In this document: positions 25,567 to 33,472 of the stretch, one piece after another
How the letters are laid out: each line of letters begins with the position of its first letter
How positions within the stretch are numbered: the stretch's first letter is position 1
Assembly (NCBI GenBank): GCA_002394605.1
Contig: DGUI01000048.1
Span: forward strand, 3,817 to 67,816
From: Mageeibacillus sp. UBA4314
GTDB lineage: Bacteria > Bacillota > Clostridia > Saccharofermentanales > Saccharofermentanaceae
Length of the DNA stretch: 64,000 nucleotides
Direction: 5' to 3'
Notes under the pieces: generated by a model
The model's database searches: none
Told to the model about the DNA's origin: nothing
What the model saw: the letters and a program-made list of their open reading frames with translations, nothing else
Position numbers and translations under genes: made by a program

Positions 25567-25600
25567 CCTCACACCCGGGGTTGGCCCCGGTGTGTTGAGG
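25567..25600 (+). terminator. Probable terminator of the ABC exporter operon
   Basis: CACACCCGGGG and CCCCGGTGTG form a GC-rich stem with a short loop 25 bases after the stop codon. No clear T-run follows, so strength is uncertain. Confidence 0.45.
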
Positions 25601-25674
25601 TTGGATGATGGGGGAGAGTTTGGAAAATAAAAGAAAGAGGGAGGTGGGTAGGCCGGATCAGCAGAGCATCACCG

Positions 25675-25692
25675 GCTTACCCGGGGGTAAGC
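25675..25692 (-). terminator. Small hairpin after the pilin-like gene
   Basis: GCTTAC and GTAAGC pair around a CCGGGG loop, 16 bases beyond the pilin stop codon on the minus strand. The tail is not U-rich, so it is a weak candidate. Confidence 0.3.
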
Positions 25693-25707
25693 TTTATTAA
25701 TGCCGGA

Positions 25708-25881
25708 TCACTTGGAAGCGCAGATACTTGTCGTATCATCACCGATGAGAAGCGTCTTGATGTTGTTGAAGATCTTAAATGCACCGAAGATGAAGGATGA
25801 TGCAAGTATTACAATGATGGCAAGTACCATTACCGTCTCTACGAGTGTGACACCCTTCTTTGACTTGTTAAGCTTTCTCAT
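25708..25881 (-). CDS. 57-residue type IV pilin-like protein
   Basis: Too short for routine gene calling but well supported. The ATG has AGGAGG nine bases upstream and a TTGACA/TAATAT promoter. The product has a basic leader (MRKLNKSKKG) followed by VTLVETVMVLAIIVIL, a class III prepilin site with cleavage expected after Gly10, the Glu at mature position 5 (Glu15), and a 20-residue hydrophobic helix. The mature part is only 47 residues and ends in a short hydrophilic tail with one Cys (TSICASK). This is shorter than ComGC-like major pseudopilins (about 100 residues) and has the TLVE type rather than the Flp type motif. No prepilin peptidase or assembly ATPase is in the window. It could be a minimal pilin, a minor pseudopilin or a remnant. 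Confidence 0.8.
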   Translation of the reverse strand: MRKLNKSKKGVTLVETVMVLAIIVILASSFIFGAFKIFNNIKTLLIGDDTTSICASK

Positions 25882-25911
25882 ATCCGTTTCCTCCTGAGTG
25901 ATATTGGATAT

Positions 25912-26247
25912 GGTTTATTGCTAAACCTATCAATATTACCACCAGGGAAAAACTTGTCAAGTACTTTTTTGCAAAAATCTGAAAAATTTGTTTTCCGCAT
26001 TTTGCGCGGTTTATGTCCGAATAAGGTGAGATCATTTACCTTTCACAAATGTAAACCCAATTCTTCAAAATACGCAAAATGGGTTTACAAAAACTTCGAA
26101 AAATAAACCTGAAACATCGAAAATCTTAAATTAGGGTTTACATAAACGGTGCTCGCGTAAACCCTATTTCAGTAATATAACGGAATCGGGTTTACTTTTA
26201 CTCAAATAAGTAAACCCGAACAGCCATTTTTTCCAATTTGGGTTTAC
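25912..26247. repeat. Array of GGGTTTAC palindromes between pilin and SCIFF maturase genes
   Basis: This 393-base gap contains seven exact copies of GGGTTTAC in alternating orientation. Three consecutive pairs form stems: 26050-26059 with 26080-26089 (10 bp, 20-base loop), 26132-26141 with 26157-26166 (10 bp, 15-base loop), and 26186-26197 with 26208-26219 (12 bp, 10-base loop). A seventh copy at 26240-26247 is unpaired locally. Bases flanking the core differ between stems but remain complementary within each (T/A, A/T, C/G). Looser GGTTTA copies occur at 25912-25927, 26008 and 26104. No open reading frame or transposase gene is present. Confidence 0.85.
25933..25960 (-). promoter_or_regulatory. 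Promoter of the pilin-like gene
   Basis: Read on the minus strand: TTGACA (25960-25955), 16-base spacer, TAATAT (25938-25933). The predicted start point falls on a GGTTTA-TTGC-TAAACC inverted repeat (25912-25927), a plausible operator. Confidence 0.6.
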
Positions 26248-26274
26248 ATATGGGACAATCCTGCTCGATCCTGC

Positions 26275-27639
26275 TCAGGTCTTCAATTTAACCGCGATCG
26301 CGCACTCGATCCTCTTCTTAAAGAGCTTGCACCCATACTCATAAACGCCGTTGATATCGCCCGTTGCATGATATGAATTGGCAGCGCAACCGCCGGAGCA
26401 GTAGAGCTTGGCCCAGCAGTCTTTGCATTCAGGACGTGAGTAGGCACTGCATGAAGCAAACTTCTCGCGAAGGGCCGTATTGGTGACGCCTTCTTCAAGA
26501 TTACCCATCTTATACTTCTCATCGCCGACAAACTGATGGCAGGGGTAGAGGTCCCCCCAGGGAGTAACCGCAAGGTATTCCGTTCCTGATCCGCATCCTG
26601 CGATCCTCTTGTAGATACAAGGTCCGCAGCTTAAGTCGAGCATGTAGTGATAGAAGGTAAATCCTCTTCCTTCCTTGTTTCGCCTGATCATCTCCCTTGC
26701 AAGCTGTTCGTACTGCTCAAAGAGGACCGGGAGGTCTTCCTCCGTCAACGCCGAAGGATCATCAGGTGACGTGACTACGGGCTCCATTGACAGTTCCGTA
26801 AATCCCATATCCGCCATGTGCAGGATGTCATTGAGAAAATCTGTGTTGAAGTGGGTATATGTGCCACGCATGTAGTAAGACTTATTGCCGCGCTTTGCAA
26901 CAAAGTTCTTAAAGTTCGGCAGTATCCTGTCGTATGAGCCGTCGCCCTTCATGTCGACCCTGAACCTGTCGTGAACTTCCTTGCGTCCGTCGAGGCTTAA
27001 TACGACATTGTGCATTTCGCGGTTGCAGAATTCCGTCACCTCATCATCCAGCAGGACACCGTTAGTAGTGAGAGTGAACCTTATGTTCTTGTTATGGATC
27101 TTCTCCTGCTCTCTTCCGTAGGCAACGAGCTGTTTTACGACATCCCAGTTCATCAGCGGTTCCCCGCCGAAAAAGTCGATGTCCAGATTCTTGTGATACC
27201 CGGAATTGGCGATTAGGAAATCGATAGCTGCCTTGCCGACCTCATAACTCATCAGGGCTCTCTGTCCATGATACTTGCCCTGGCTCGCAAAGCAGTATGA
27301 GCAGTTGAGGTTGCAGGAGTGTGCAACATGCAGGCAGAGAGCCTTGATCTGGAATCTGCGCTTATTGAAATCGACTGCCACATTCTCATATTTATCCTCA
27401 GCCCAGAGCTTACCGCTGTTCTTGAGTTCCTCTATGTCATCCAGGCATTTGTTTATGTCTTCTTCGGTTACCGTCGGATCATCGCCGAACTTGCCGAGGA
27501 TATACTTTATGATCTCGCCGCGCGTATTATCTTCATACATCTGAATGATGTCGTAAGCAACGGGATCGACCATATGGATCGAGCCTGAATATGTGTCAAG
27601 GACGATGTTGAGATCGTCGAATCTGTAGCAGTGTATCAT
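26275..27639 (-). CDS. scfB: SCIFF radical SAM/SPASM maturase
   Basis: Radical S-adenosylmethionine enzyme that installs a thioether cross-link (Cys to Thr) in the SCIFF peptide, as shown for clostridial homologues. The N-terminal 90 residues are a RiPP-recognition-like domain; the radical SAM cluster ligands are Cys109, Cys113 and Cys116 (CNLNCSYC); FFGGEPLMNW is the SAM-binding GGE motif. The C-terminal SPASM region has the expected cysteine set (CGPC, GCGSG, PCHQ, CSAY, CKDCW, CSGGC, GCKLF) for two auxiliary iron-sulfur clusters. Length, 454 residues, is right for the family. The precursor gene is directly upstream, separated by a hairpin that probably limits maturase expression. An intact GGAG site precedes the ATG. 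Confidence 0.95.
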   Translation of the reverse strand: MIHCYRFDDLNIVLDTYSGSIHMVDPVAYDIIQMYEDNTRGEIIKYILGKFGDDPTVTEEDINKCLDDIEELKNSGKLWAEDKYENVAVDFNKRRFQIKALCLHVAHSCNLNCSYCFASQGKYHGQRALMSYEVGKAAIDFLIANSGYHKNLDIDFFGGEPLMNWDVVKQLVAYGREQEKIHNKNIRFTLTTNGVLLDDEVTEFCNREMHNVVLSLDGRKEVHDRFRVDMKGDGSYDRILPNFKNFVAKRGNKSYYMRGTYTHFNTDFLNDILHMADMGFTELSMEPVVTSPDDPSALTEEDLPVLFEQYEQLAREMIRRNKEGRGFTFYHYMLDLSCGPCIYKRIAGCGSGTEYLAVTPWGDLYPCHQFVGDEKYKMGNLEEGVTNTALREKFASCSAYSRPECKDCWAKLYCSGGCAANSYHATGDINGVYEYGCKLFKKRIECAIAVKLKT

Positions 27640-27654
27640 TTTATCTCCAAAAAT

Positions 27655-27681
27655 TAGGGCTGCCTCACAAGAGAGACAGCC
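27655..27681 (-). terminator. Attenuator-like hairpin between SCIFF peptide and maturase genes
   Basis: On the minus strand GGGCTGTCTC pairs with GAGGCAGCCC (one mismatch, short loop) and is followed by TAATTTTTGG, then the GGAG site of scfB. Partial termination would keep the precursor in excess over the enzyme. Confidence 0.65.
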
Positions 27682-27703
27682 CGATGATCAAATTAGTATC
27701 TAA

Positions 27704-27853
27704 TTACTCTTCTGACAACTTCTCGCAAGCCTGGTTTGCAACGCCGCAAGATGTCTTGCAAGCAGACTGGCATGATGTCTGGCACTCGCCGCATCCGCCT
27801 TCAGCCAGAGACTTCTCGAGATCACGTGTTGTTAATGTAACGATCCTGTCCAT
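27704..27853 (-). CDS. scfA: SCIFF six-cysteine RiPP precursor peptide
   Basis: A 49-residue peptide not found by ordinary length cut-offs. The sequence starts MDRIVTLTTRDLEKSLAEGG and continues with six cysteines in 23 residues (21, 24, 28, 32, 36 and 43), including the invariant family pattern CQTSCQSACKTSC. SCIFF (six cysteines in forty-five residues) is a ribosomal peptide conserved across Clostridia whose final function is unknown; the cognate maturase forms a thioether bond in it. A GGGGGC ribosome site and a consensus promoter lie upstream. The nearly invariant sequence and strong promoter argue for a housekeeping rather than a strain-specific antimicrobial role. Confidence 0.96.
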   Translation of the reverse strand: MDRIVTLTTRDLEKSLAEGGCGECQTSCQSACKTSCGVANQACEKLSEE

Positions 27854-27888
27854 GAATTAAGCCCCCTTTAACAATAAATAACACGCAA

Positions 27889-27917
27889 ATTATACTTGCA
27901 ATGGAGTGATGTGTCAA
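27889..27917 (-). promoter_or_regulatory. scfA: Consensus promoter of the SCIFF operon
   Basis: Minus strand TTGACA (27917-27912), exactly 17 bases, TATAAT (27894-27889). The predicted start is about 28 bases before the scfA ATG. Both hexamers are perfect consensus. Confidence 0.85.
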
Positions 27918-27974
27918 ATGATGATATGACCGCCCCGGGTTTGAGGCCATATAAAAAGGTCACTCTGTGCCCGT

Positions 27975-29306
27975 TCAGGTGCCGGTGATGACACTTATCT
28001 CGCCGGCTCCATATTTCTCCTGCAGGGCATCTGCAATGTCCGTGGATATGATATCACCGGGGATCAGTACGGGTATTCCGGGCGGATAGCTGTATATGAA
28101 CTGACCGCAGATCCGTCCTGCAGAACTATCGGAAGGTATAGTCTCGCGCACCAGCCTCGCTGCCCTGCCGAGTGTGATATCAGATGTATGTCCATACGTT
28201 ACTGGAAGCACCGTATCCTCAGGTCTTAACTCTATATGATCTTCATCGATCGCCAGGACCGCTTCTGCAAACTTTCGCAAAGTATCCTCGTTATCACCTA
28301 TGCCGCTCATTGCGATAAGATGCGTATCAAATGCCGCCTCAACCTCTATGCCGTATTCATTGCGGAGAATATGCGCTGTCTCTTTGCCTTTGCACAGGAG
28401 AACGAATTTGGACGGATCAGAACGGTCAGACCTGAAAAGCCTGATATTCTTTAGGTTCCCGAGCATCTTAACGCAGACATCGATGCCGTTCTTCCAGTTA
28501 TCCTGGCAGCCCGGCCTGCCAAGGAGTTCCGCCATCTCCGATAACCCTGCCATGAGCAGATATGACGGCGAGGTGCTCTCGAATATATCGATGTAATGCC
28601 TTATGTCCTCTGTGCTGACACGGTCAGAGTATTTGAGCATTACGGCAGTCTGCGTTGGCGAAGACAACGTCTTATGGGTGCTCTTGATCACCAGGTCGCC
28701 GCACATGTCAGGACCCCAGTAACTGTCAGTTCCGAGATGAGCCCCGTGCGCGCAGTCGACGATCAGCGTGCAGCCGTGCCGCTTTGTGATCTCATATATC
28801 GAGGATGTATCGGATAATATGCCCTCATATGTCGGCGATGTGATGACGACAGCCTTTATATCAGGATCTTTCTTAAGTTCAAGTTCCACACTCTCCGGAT
28901 CAGTCTCCATCACGAAAGGAACCCCATCCCTGCATACGGGCTCTGTCACTACATGCATGGCTCCCGACATCTCGATCCCGTGCCATACGCTCAGATGCGA
29001 GTTGGAAGAGACAAGTATCTTTCCATCAGGATGATACTTGAGTGCTGCGCACACCGCAGCCTCGATCATGGCTGTCGCTCCGTTCACTGATATGAATGCC
29101 TCACCGGCACCCCAGATCCCGGCCAGCTTATCCTCCAGATCCTTGATCACTCCTGTAGGAGAGTGAAGGGTATCAAACCCCTCGATCTCCGTAATATCTT
29201 CATGCGAATATCTCCCCACGCGTCTCTTGCCTCCCGGCATGTGCATGGGCAGAAAATGGCCTTCCGCATATCCGGCCAGTCTCTCGTGAAGCGGTCTGTC
29301 ACACAT
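27975..29306 (-). CDS. Orn/Lys/Arg decarboxylase family PLP enzyme
   Basis: Fold-type I PLP enzyme of the short YaaO/SpeA-like class, 443 residues, without the N-terminal response-regulator-like wing domain of the large E. coli enzymes. Family markers are HMPGGKR (near residue 25), DTLHSPTGVI, FISVNGATAMIEA, VDCAHGAHLG with the PLP-contacting Asp, and STHKTL with the Schiff-base lysine. It should decarboxylate arginine, lysine or ornithine to a polyamine; the substrate cannot be read here. The ATG has no obvious Shine-Dalgarno sequence; the HERLAGY start fits the family. Transcribed away from the GNAT gene at 29380 and towards scfA. Confidence 0.88.
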   Translation of the reverse strand: MCDRPLHERLAGYAEGHFLPMHMPGGKRRVGRYSHEDITEIEGFDTLHSPTGVIKDLEDKLAGIWGAGEAFISVNGATAMIEAAVCAALKYHPDGKILVSSNSHLSVWHGIEMSGAMHVVTEPVCRDGVPFVMETDPESVELELKKDPDIKAVVITSPTYEGILSDTSSIYEITKRHGCTLIVDCAHGAHLGTDSYWGPDMCGDLVIKSTHKTLSSPTQTAVMLKYSDRVSTEDIRHYIDIFESTSPSYLLMAGLSEMAELLGRPGCQDNWKNGIDVCVKMLGNLKNIRLFRSDRSDPSKFVLLCKGKETAHILRNEYGIEVEAAFDTHLIAMSGIGDNEDTLRKFAEAVLAIDEDHIELRPEDTVLPVTYGHTSDITLGRAARLVRETIPSDSSAGRICGQFIYSYPPGIPVLIPGDIISTDIADALQEKYGAGEISVITGT

Positions 29307-29379
29307 AGCATTATGATAGCACGCCGGCCGGCAATGTGATAGAATCCTTCTTAATATTATTACGGAGGCTTAACATCTT

Positions 29380-29883
29380 ATGCTGAGACTAAGACCATAT
29401 AAGAGCAGTGATGCTGAGAAGGTCGTATCCTGGATCAGGAATGAGAGGATATTCAGATTCTGGTGTGCTGACAGGTTCGATCATTATCCGATCACGCCTG
29501 ATGACCTTAACGAACAGTATGACAGTTCGGAAGGTGCAGGTGATGTTTATCACTTTACTGCTTACGATGAGCAGGGTGTAGCAGGTCATATCAACATACG
29601 TTTTCCTAACCCCGGTGACCTGGATACGGTCAGGTTCGGCTATGTGATCCTTGATGATTCCAGAAGGGGGCAGGGGCTCGGCAAGGAGATGGTCAGGCTG
29701 GCCATGGACTACGCATGGGATATCATGAAGGCAAAGAAGATCACGATCGGAGTCTTCGAGGAGAACAGTGCGGCGCTTAATTGCTATCTGTCGAGCGGAT
29801 TTAAGGATACGGGTACTACGGAGAAGTATCAGATCGGCGAAGATGTTTGGAATTGCCTTGAACTGGAGGCTGTTAGGGAATGA
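29380..29883 (+). CDS. GNAT family N-acetyltransferase
   Basis: A 167-residue single-domain acetyltransferase of the RimJ/RimL-like class. RLRPYKSSDAEKVVSWI starts the fold and RRGQGLGKEM is the acetyl-CoA pyrophosphate-binding loop (about residues 104-113); N.AALNCYLSSGF is motif B. The substrate is unknown. GGAGG lies before the ATG. Its TGA overlaps the ATG of the GH9 gene (ATGA), so the two are translationally coupled although no functional link is obvious. Confidence 0.88.
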   Translation: MLRLRPYKSSDAEKVVSWIRNERIFRFWCADRFDHYPITPDDLNEQYDSSEGAGDVYHFTAYDEQGVAGHINIRFPNPGDLDTVRFGYVILDDSRRGQGLGKEMVRLAMDYAWDIMKAKKITIGVFEENSAALNCYLSSGFKDTGTTEKYQIGEDVWNCLELEAVRE

Positions 29884-32444
29884 TCAGAACTAAGAGGATG
29901 ACGGCGCTCCTGTTATGTGCAGCGATGCTCATGACAGCATGCGGCAAAGCTCCTGATGCGTCAGGGACTAAAGATACTTTAGGTGCGACACAGGTTCCGA
30001 CTACTGAGACGGAAGGCACGCCGCAGGCAACTGTTGCCACGGGTACAACAACTGCAGTAACACCGGCAGATCACAGCACTGAAGGTCTTACTGAGACCGG
30101 AAGGGGCTACGAGGGAATAGAAGGGACCGGTAAATATAACTATGGTGAAGCCCTGCAGAAATCACTTCTGTTCTATGAACTTCAGAGAAGCGGCAAACTG
30201 CCTGATGCGGTAAGGTGCAACTGGCGCGGAGATTCAGGCCTTGCTGACGGTTCGGATAACAATGTCGATCTGACGGGCGGCTGGTATGATGCGGGCGACC
30301 ATGTTAAGTTCAATCTCCCCATGGCATATTCGGCAGCCATGCTCGGATGGTCCCTTTATGAGGACAGGCAGGCTTATGATGAGAGCGGACAGACACAGTA
30401 TATCTTAGGCGACATCAAGTGGGCGTGTGACTACCTGATCAAATGCCATCCGGAAGACGAGGTCTTCTACTATCAGGTTGGCGACGGCGGTGCCGATCAC
30501 TCATGGTGGGGACCTGCTGAAGTCATGCAGATGAACAGACCTTCATACAAGGTTACGAAGAGTGAGCCCGGTTCTGCCGTTGTGGGAGAAGCTGCTGCAG
30601 CACTTGCCGTTGCATCGCTCGTGTTCAAGGATGCTGATCCTGATTATGCCGCAACGTGTCTTTCTCATGCCAGGAGTCTTTATGCTTTCGCTGATTCGAC
30701 AAGAAGTGATGCAGGATACACGGCTGCCAACGGATTCTATAATTCGTGGAGCGGGTATTTTGACGAGCTCGCATGGGCGGGATGCTGGTTATATCTTGCA
30801 ACTGATGACAAGTCTTATCTTGATAATGCGAAGACGTGCTTTACGCAGGCAGGCCACGATCATGACTGGGCCATGTGCTGGGATGATGTGCATATCGGAG
30901 CTGCTGTAATGCTCGCTAAGATCACAGGTGAGGGAGCATATAAGGATGAGGTTCAGAAGCACCTTGATTTCTGGTCCTGCGGCACTTCTGACGGTCAGAA
31001 GATAACATATTCCCCCAAGGGCCTTGCATGGCTCGACCAGTGGGGTTCATTAAGATATGCGACGACGACTGCTTTTATAGCTGCCGTGTACAGCAGGTGG
31101 GACGGCTGCCCCTCAGACAGGATATCAACATACTGGGATTTTGCCGTCAGCCAGGCAGATTATGCACTCGGTTCTTCAGGAAGATCCTATGTTGTGGGAT
31201 TTGGTGAGAATCCGCCTGAGCATCCTCACCACAGAACGAGCCAGGGGTCTTATTGTGACAACATGAACGAACCCGGTGAGGCAAGGCATACGCTGTATGG
31301 CGCGCTTGTCGGAGGTCCGGATGCATCGGACGGTTATTCTGATACGGTGTCAGACTATAACAAGAATGAGGTCGCATGTGATTACAATGCAGGCTTCACG
31401 GGACTCCTTGCAGCGATGTATTCCAGGTATCACGGCAAGACTCTGATCGACTTTGGCGCGGTCGAGGAAGTTCCCGCAGATGAATATACGGCCGAGTGCG
31501 GGATCAATGTTGACGGCAGTGATTTCGTTGAGATCAAGGCATTTATCTGCAACAAGACCGCATGGCCGGCAAGGACCGCATCTGATCTGGAATTCAGGTA
31601 TTTTGTCGATCTGTCCGAGATCTACAAGGCAGGCGGTGACGTATCCGGTGTCAGCATCAATACGAACTATATGCAGTCAGGCAGGGTCGACGGACTCAAA
31701 GTCTGGAACGAGAAGGATCATATCTACTACCTGTCCGTTGTCTTTGATGACGGAGGGCTTTATCCCGGCGGACAGTCTCAGTATAAGTCAGAGATCCAGG
31801 TCAGGATGACAAGTCCAAACGGCAAGTGGGATAACGGCAATGACTATTCTTACAACAACGGCGCCGTCCTTCTTGAGAATGGCAAAGTAGTATACGGAAC
31901 GGCTCCGGGAGAGGAAGGATCGTCTTCAGGTTCATCCGCAGCGACTGCTGCTCCGGGTGAGACTTCGGCAACTGAGCAGACTTCACAGACTTCCGGACAG
32001 GGCTCTTCAGGAGGATCTGCAACATCAGGAAAACTGTCGGTCAAGATGACTTATAACGATAATTCCACGAATGCCAATGCCATTGCAGGAACGCTCGATA
32101 TCAAGAACACCGGTTCCTCTTCAGTCGATTTATCTAAGCTGAAGATCAGGTATTACCTGACGAATGACGGCGGCGGACAGCTCGTCTTTGACTGCTACCA
32201 TGCGGCAGTAACGACTTCTTCGGGACAGTACACTGCGCTTACCGACAAGGTCAAGGGATCGTATTCATCTGCAAGCGGCAAAGACCGCGACACATGCCTT
32301 ACGATAACGCCCGGTTCAGGCAAGCTTGGCAAAGGCGACACATTCACTGTCAATTTCAGCTGCCACCGTTCCGACTGGCAGAACATGGATCTGTCTAACG
32401 ACTGGTCGCATAAGGACGTGAAGAATATCGAGGTAACAACATGA
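29880..32444 (+). CDS. Lipoprotein GH9 endoglucanase with CBM3c and CBM3 modules
   Basis: A cellulase that should hydrolyse beta-1,4-glucan at the cell surface. The signal peptide ends in a lipobox (LMTAC, Cys21), so it is lipid-anchored. After a Thr-rich linker the GH9 domain (about 80-510) shows DAGDH with the catalytic Asp pair 137/140 and the general acid Glu497 (NEVACDYNAGF). A CBM3c-like module follows directly (about 520-670), as in processive GH9 enzymes, then a Ser/Gly/Thr linker and a terminal CBM3 (about 720-854; KIRYY.TNDG, W in SNDWSH). No dockerin is present, so it acts alone rather than in a cellulosome. Co-translated with the genes on both sides by ATGA overlaps. Confidence 0.95.
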   Translation: MIRTKRMTALLLCAAMLMTACGKAPDASGTKDTLGATQVPTTETEGTPQATVATGTTTAVTPADHSTEGLTETGRGYEGIEGTGKYNYGEALQKSLLFYELQRSGKLPDAVRCNWRGDSGLADGSDNNVDLTGGWYDAGDHVKFNLPMAYSAAMLGWSLYEDRQAYDESGQTQYILGDIKWACDYLIKCHPEDEVFYYQVGDGGADHSWWGPAEVMQMNRPSYKVTKSEPGSAVVGEAAAALAVASLVFKDADPDYAATCLSHARSLYAFADSTRSDAGYTAANGFYNSWSGYFDELAWAGCWLYLATDDKSYLDNAKTCFTQAGHDHDWAMCWDDVHIGAAVMLAKITGEGAYKDEVQKHLDFWSCGTSDGQKITYSPKGLAWLDQWGSLRYATTTAFIAAVYSRWDGCPSDRISTYWDFAVSQADYALGSSGRSYVVGFGENPPEHPHHRTSQGSYCDNMNEPGEARHTLYGALVGGPDASDGYSDTVSDYNKNEVACDYNAGFTGLLAAMYSRYHGKTLIDFGAVEEVPADEYTAECGINVDGSDFVEIKAFICNKTAWPARTASDLEFRYFVDLSEIYKAGGDVSGVSINTNYMQSGRVDGLKVWNEKDHIYYLSVVFDDGGLYPGGQSQYKSEIQVRMTSPNGKWDNGNDYSYNNGAVLLENGKVVYGTAPGEEGSSSGSSAATAAPGETSATEQTSQTSGQGSSGGSATSGKLSVKMTYNDNSTNANAIAGTLDIKNTGSSSVDLSKLKIRYYLTNDGGGQLVFDCYHAAVTTSSGQYTALTDKVKGSYSSASGKDRDTCLTITPGSGKLGKGDTFTVNFSCHRSDWQNMDLSNDWSHKDVKNIEVTT

Positions 32445-33457
32445 AGAAGGCGCTTAGTCTGGCATTATGCATAGTGCTGATGATGGAACTTGCATCCTGC
32501 AGCAAAACGCAGGAGGAGACATCAGCTGCGCCTTCTTATCCCGCCACGTCACAGACTGAGACACAGGCTCCTGTTCAGACATCAGCCGCGGAAACTGCGG
32601 GTGAGTATCATCACGGATTCCTTCCGCATGTCTATGCGAAGATCTATGAAGATAACTTCAACGAAGAGACAAAAACGGCTTTCTTCTCATTATGTGATGC
32701 ACTGCTTACCGGTGCAGAGGAATACTACTGTCCTGATGAGGTTACGATGTACAACCTCGTAAATACGATCTCCGGTCAGTGCATGCCCCTGGCGGCCATG
32801 CCGGACATAAGGGTAGAGGAAGGTAAGATCATATACCTGATCCCCAAGGAACAGTATTTGGCAAAAGTGGAAGATTTTAAGAACATGATCACATCGATAC
32901 TCGATGAGTGCATAAAGCCGGATTATGGCGATGTCGACAAAGCGCTTGCCCTCTATACATATTTTGAGACGCATTACACATACGATTATGATGCTGTTGA
33001 AGATGACAGCAAGAGCCTGTCTTCGTACAGGCTCCTGACGGAGAGGCAGGGCATATGTCAGGAGATAGCTCCGCTTTATGCATATCTCATGCTCCAGGCC
33101 GGAGTTGACTGTACTACGTGCGGTTCGCTCAACAGTATCAATGAAGCTCACGAGTGGGCTTTCGCGACTCTGGACGGGGAGTATTATCACATCGATCCGA
33201 CATGGGTCATGACGGATCCCGAGACGCTGAAGTATTTCGGGATGACTGATGACAAGCGTGCTGAAGAAGGAGGATGGGACATGAAGATCCTAAACTTCGG
33301 TCTTGCCAATATCTTCGATGACAGGGGCGAGTTCAAAGCCTCGAGCACACGGTTTTCTGACGTGTGGGATTCTGTAACATATGAAGTCGATCAGGATACG
33401 GATACGATCCATTACTACAGGGAAAGTGATGCGTCAGAACAGACATTTAAGTATTAA
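32441..33457 (+). CDS. Transglutaminase-like lipoprotein
   Basis: Signal peptide with lipobox LASC (Cys20), a Thr/Ser/Gln/Pro-rich linker, then a papain-like transglutaminase core. The likely catalytic triad is Cys206 (QGICQE), His237 (EAHEW) and Asp252 (HIDPTW). Bacterial proteins of this class act as peptidases or cross-linkers on surface proteins; the reaction here is not known. It overlaps the end of the GH9 gene by four bases and is followed by two paralogous membrane proteins, so it may process a surface component together with them. 338 residues. Confidence 0.85.
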   Translation: MKKALSLALCIVLMMELASCSKTQEETSAAPSYPATSQTETQAPVQTSAAETAGEYHHGFLPHVYAKIYEDNFNEETKTAFFSLCDALLTGAEEYYCPDEVTMYNLVNTISGQCMPLAAMPDIRVEEGKIIYLIPKEQYLAKVEDFKNMITSILDECIKPDYGDVDKALALYTYFETHYTYDYDAVEDDSKSLSSYRLLTERQGICQEIAPLYAYLMLQAGVDCTTCGSLNSINEAHEWAFATLDGEYYHIDPTWVMTDPETLKYFGMTDDKRAEEGGWDMKILNFGLANIFDDRGEFKASSTRFSDVWDSVTYEVDQDTDTIHYYRESDASEQTFKY

Positions 33458-33472
33458 GCGGGGTTACGGAAA

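Noticed and set aside
26050..26248. Insertion sequence ends
   Set aside because: No transposase ORF lies between or beside the palindromes, and no target-site duplication is visible.
25905..26250. CRISPR-like array
   Set aside because: The GGGTTTAC copies alternate in orientation, are not evenly spaced and have no repeat-spacer structure; there are no cas genes.
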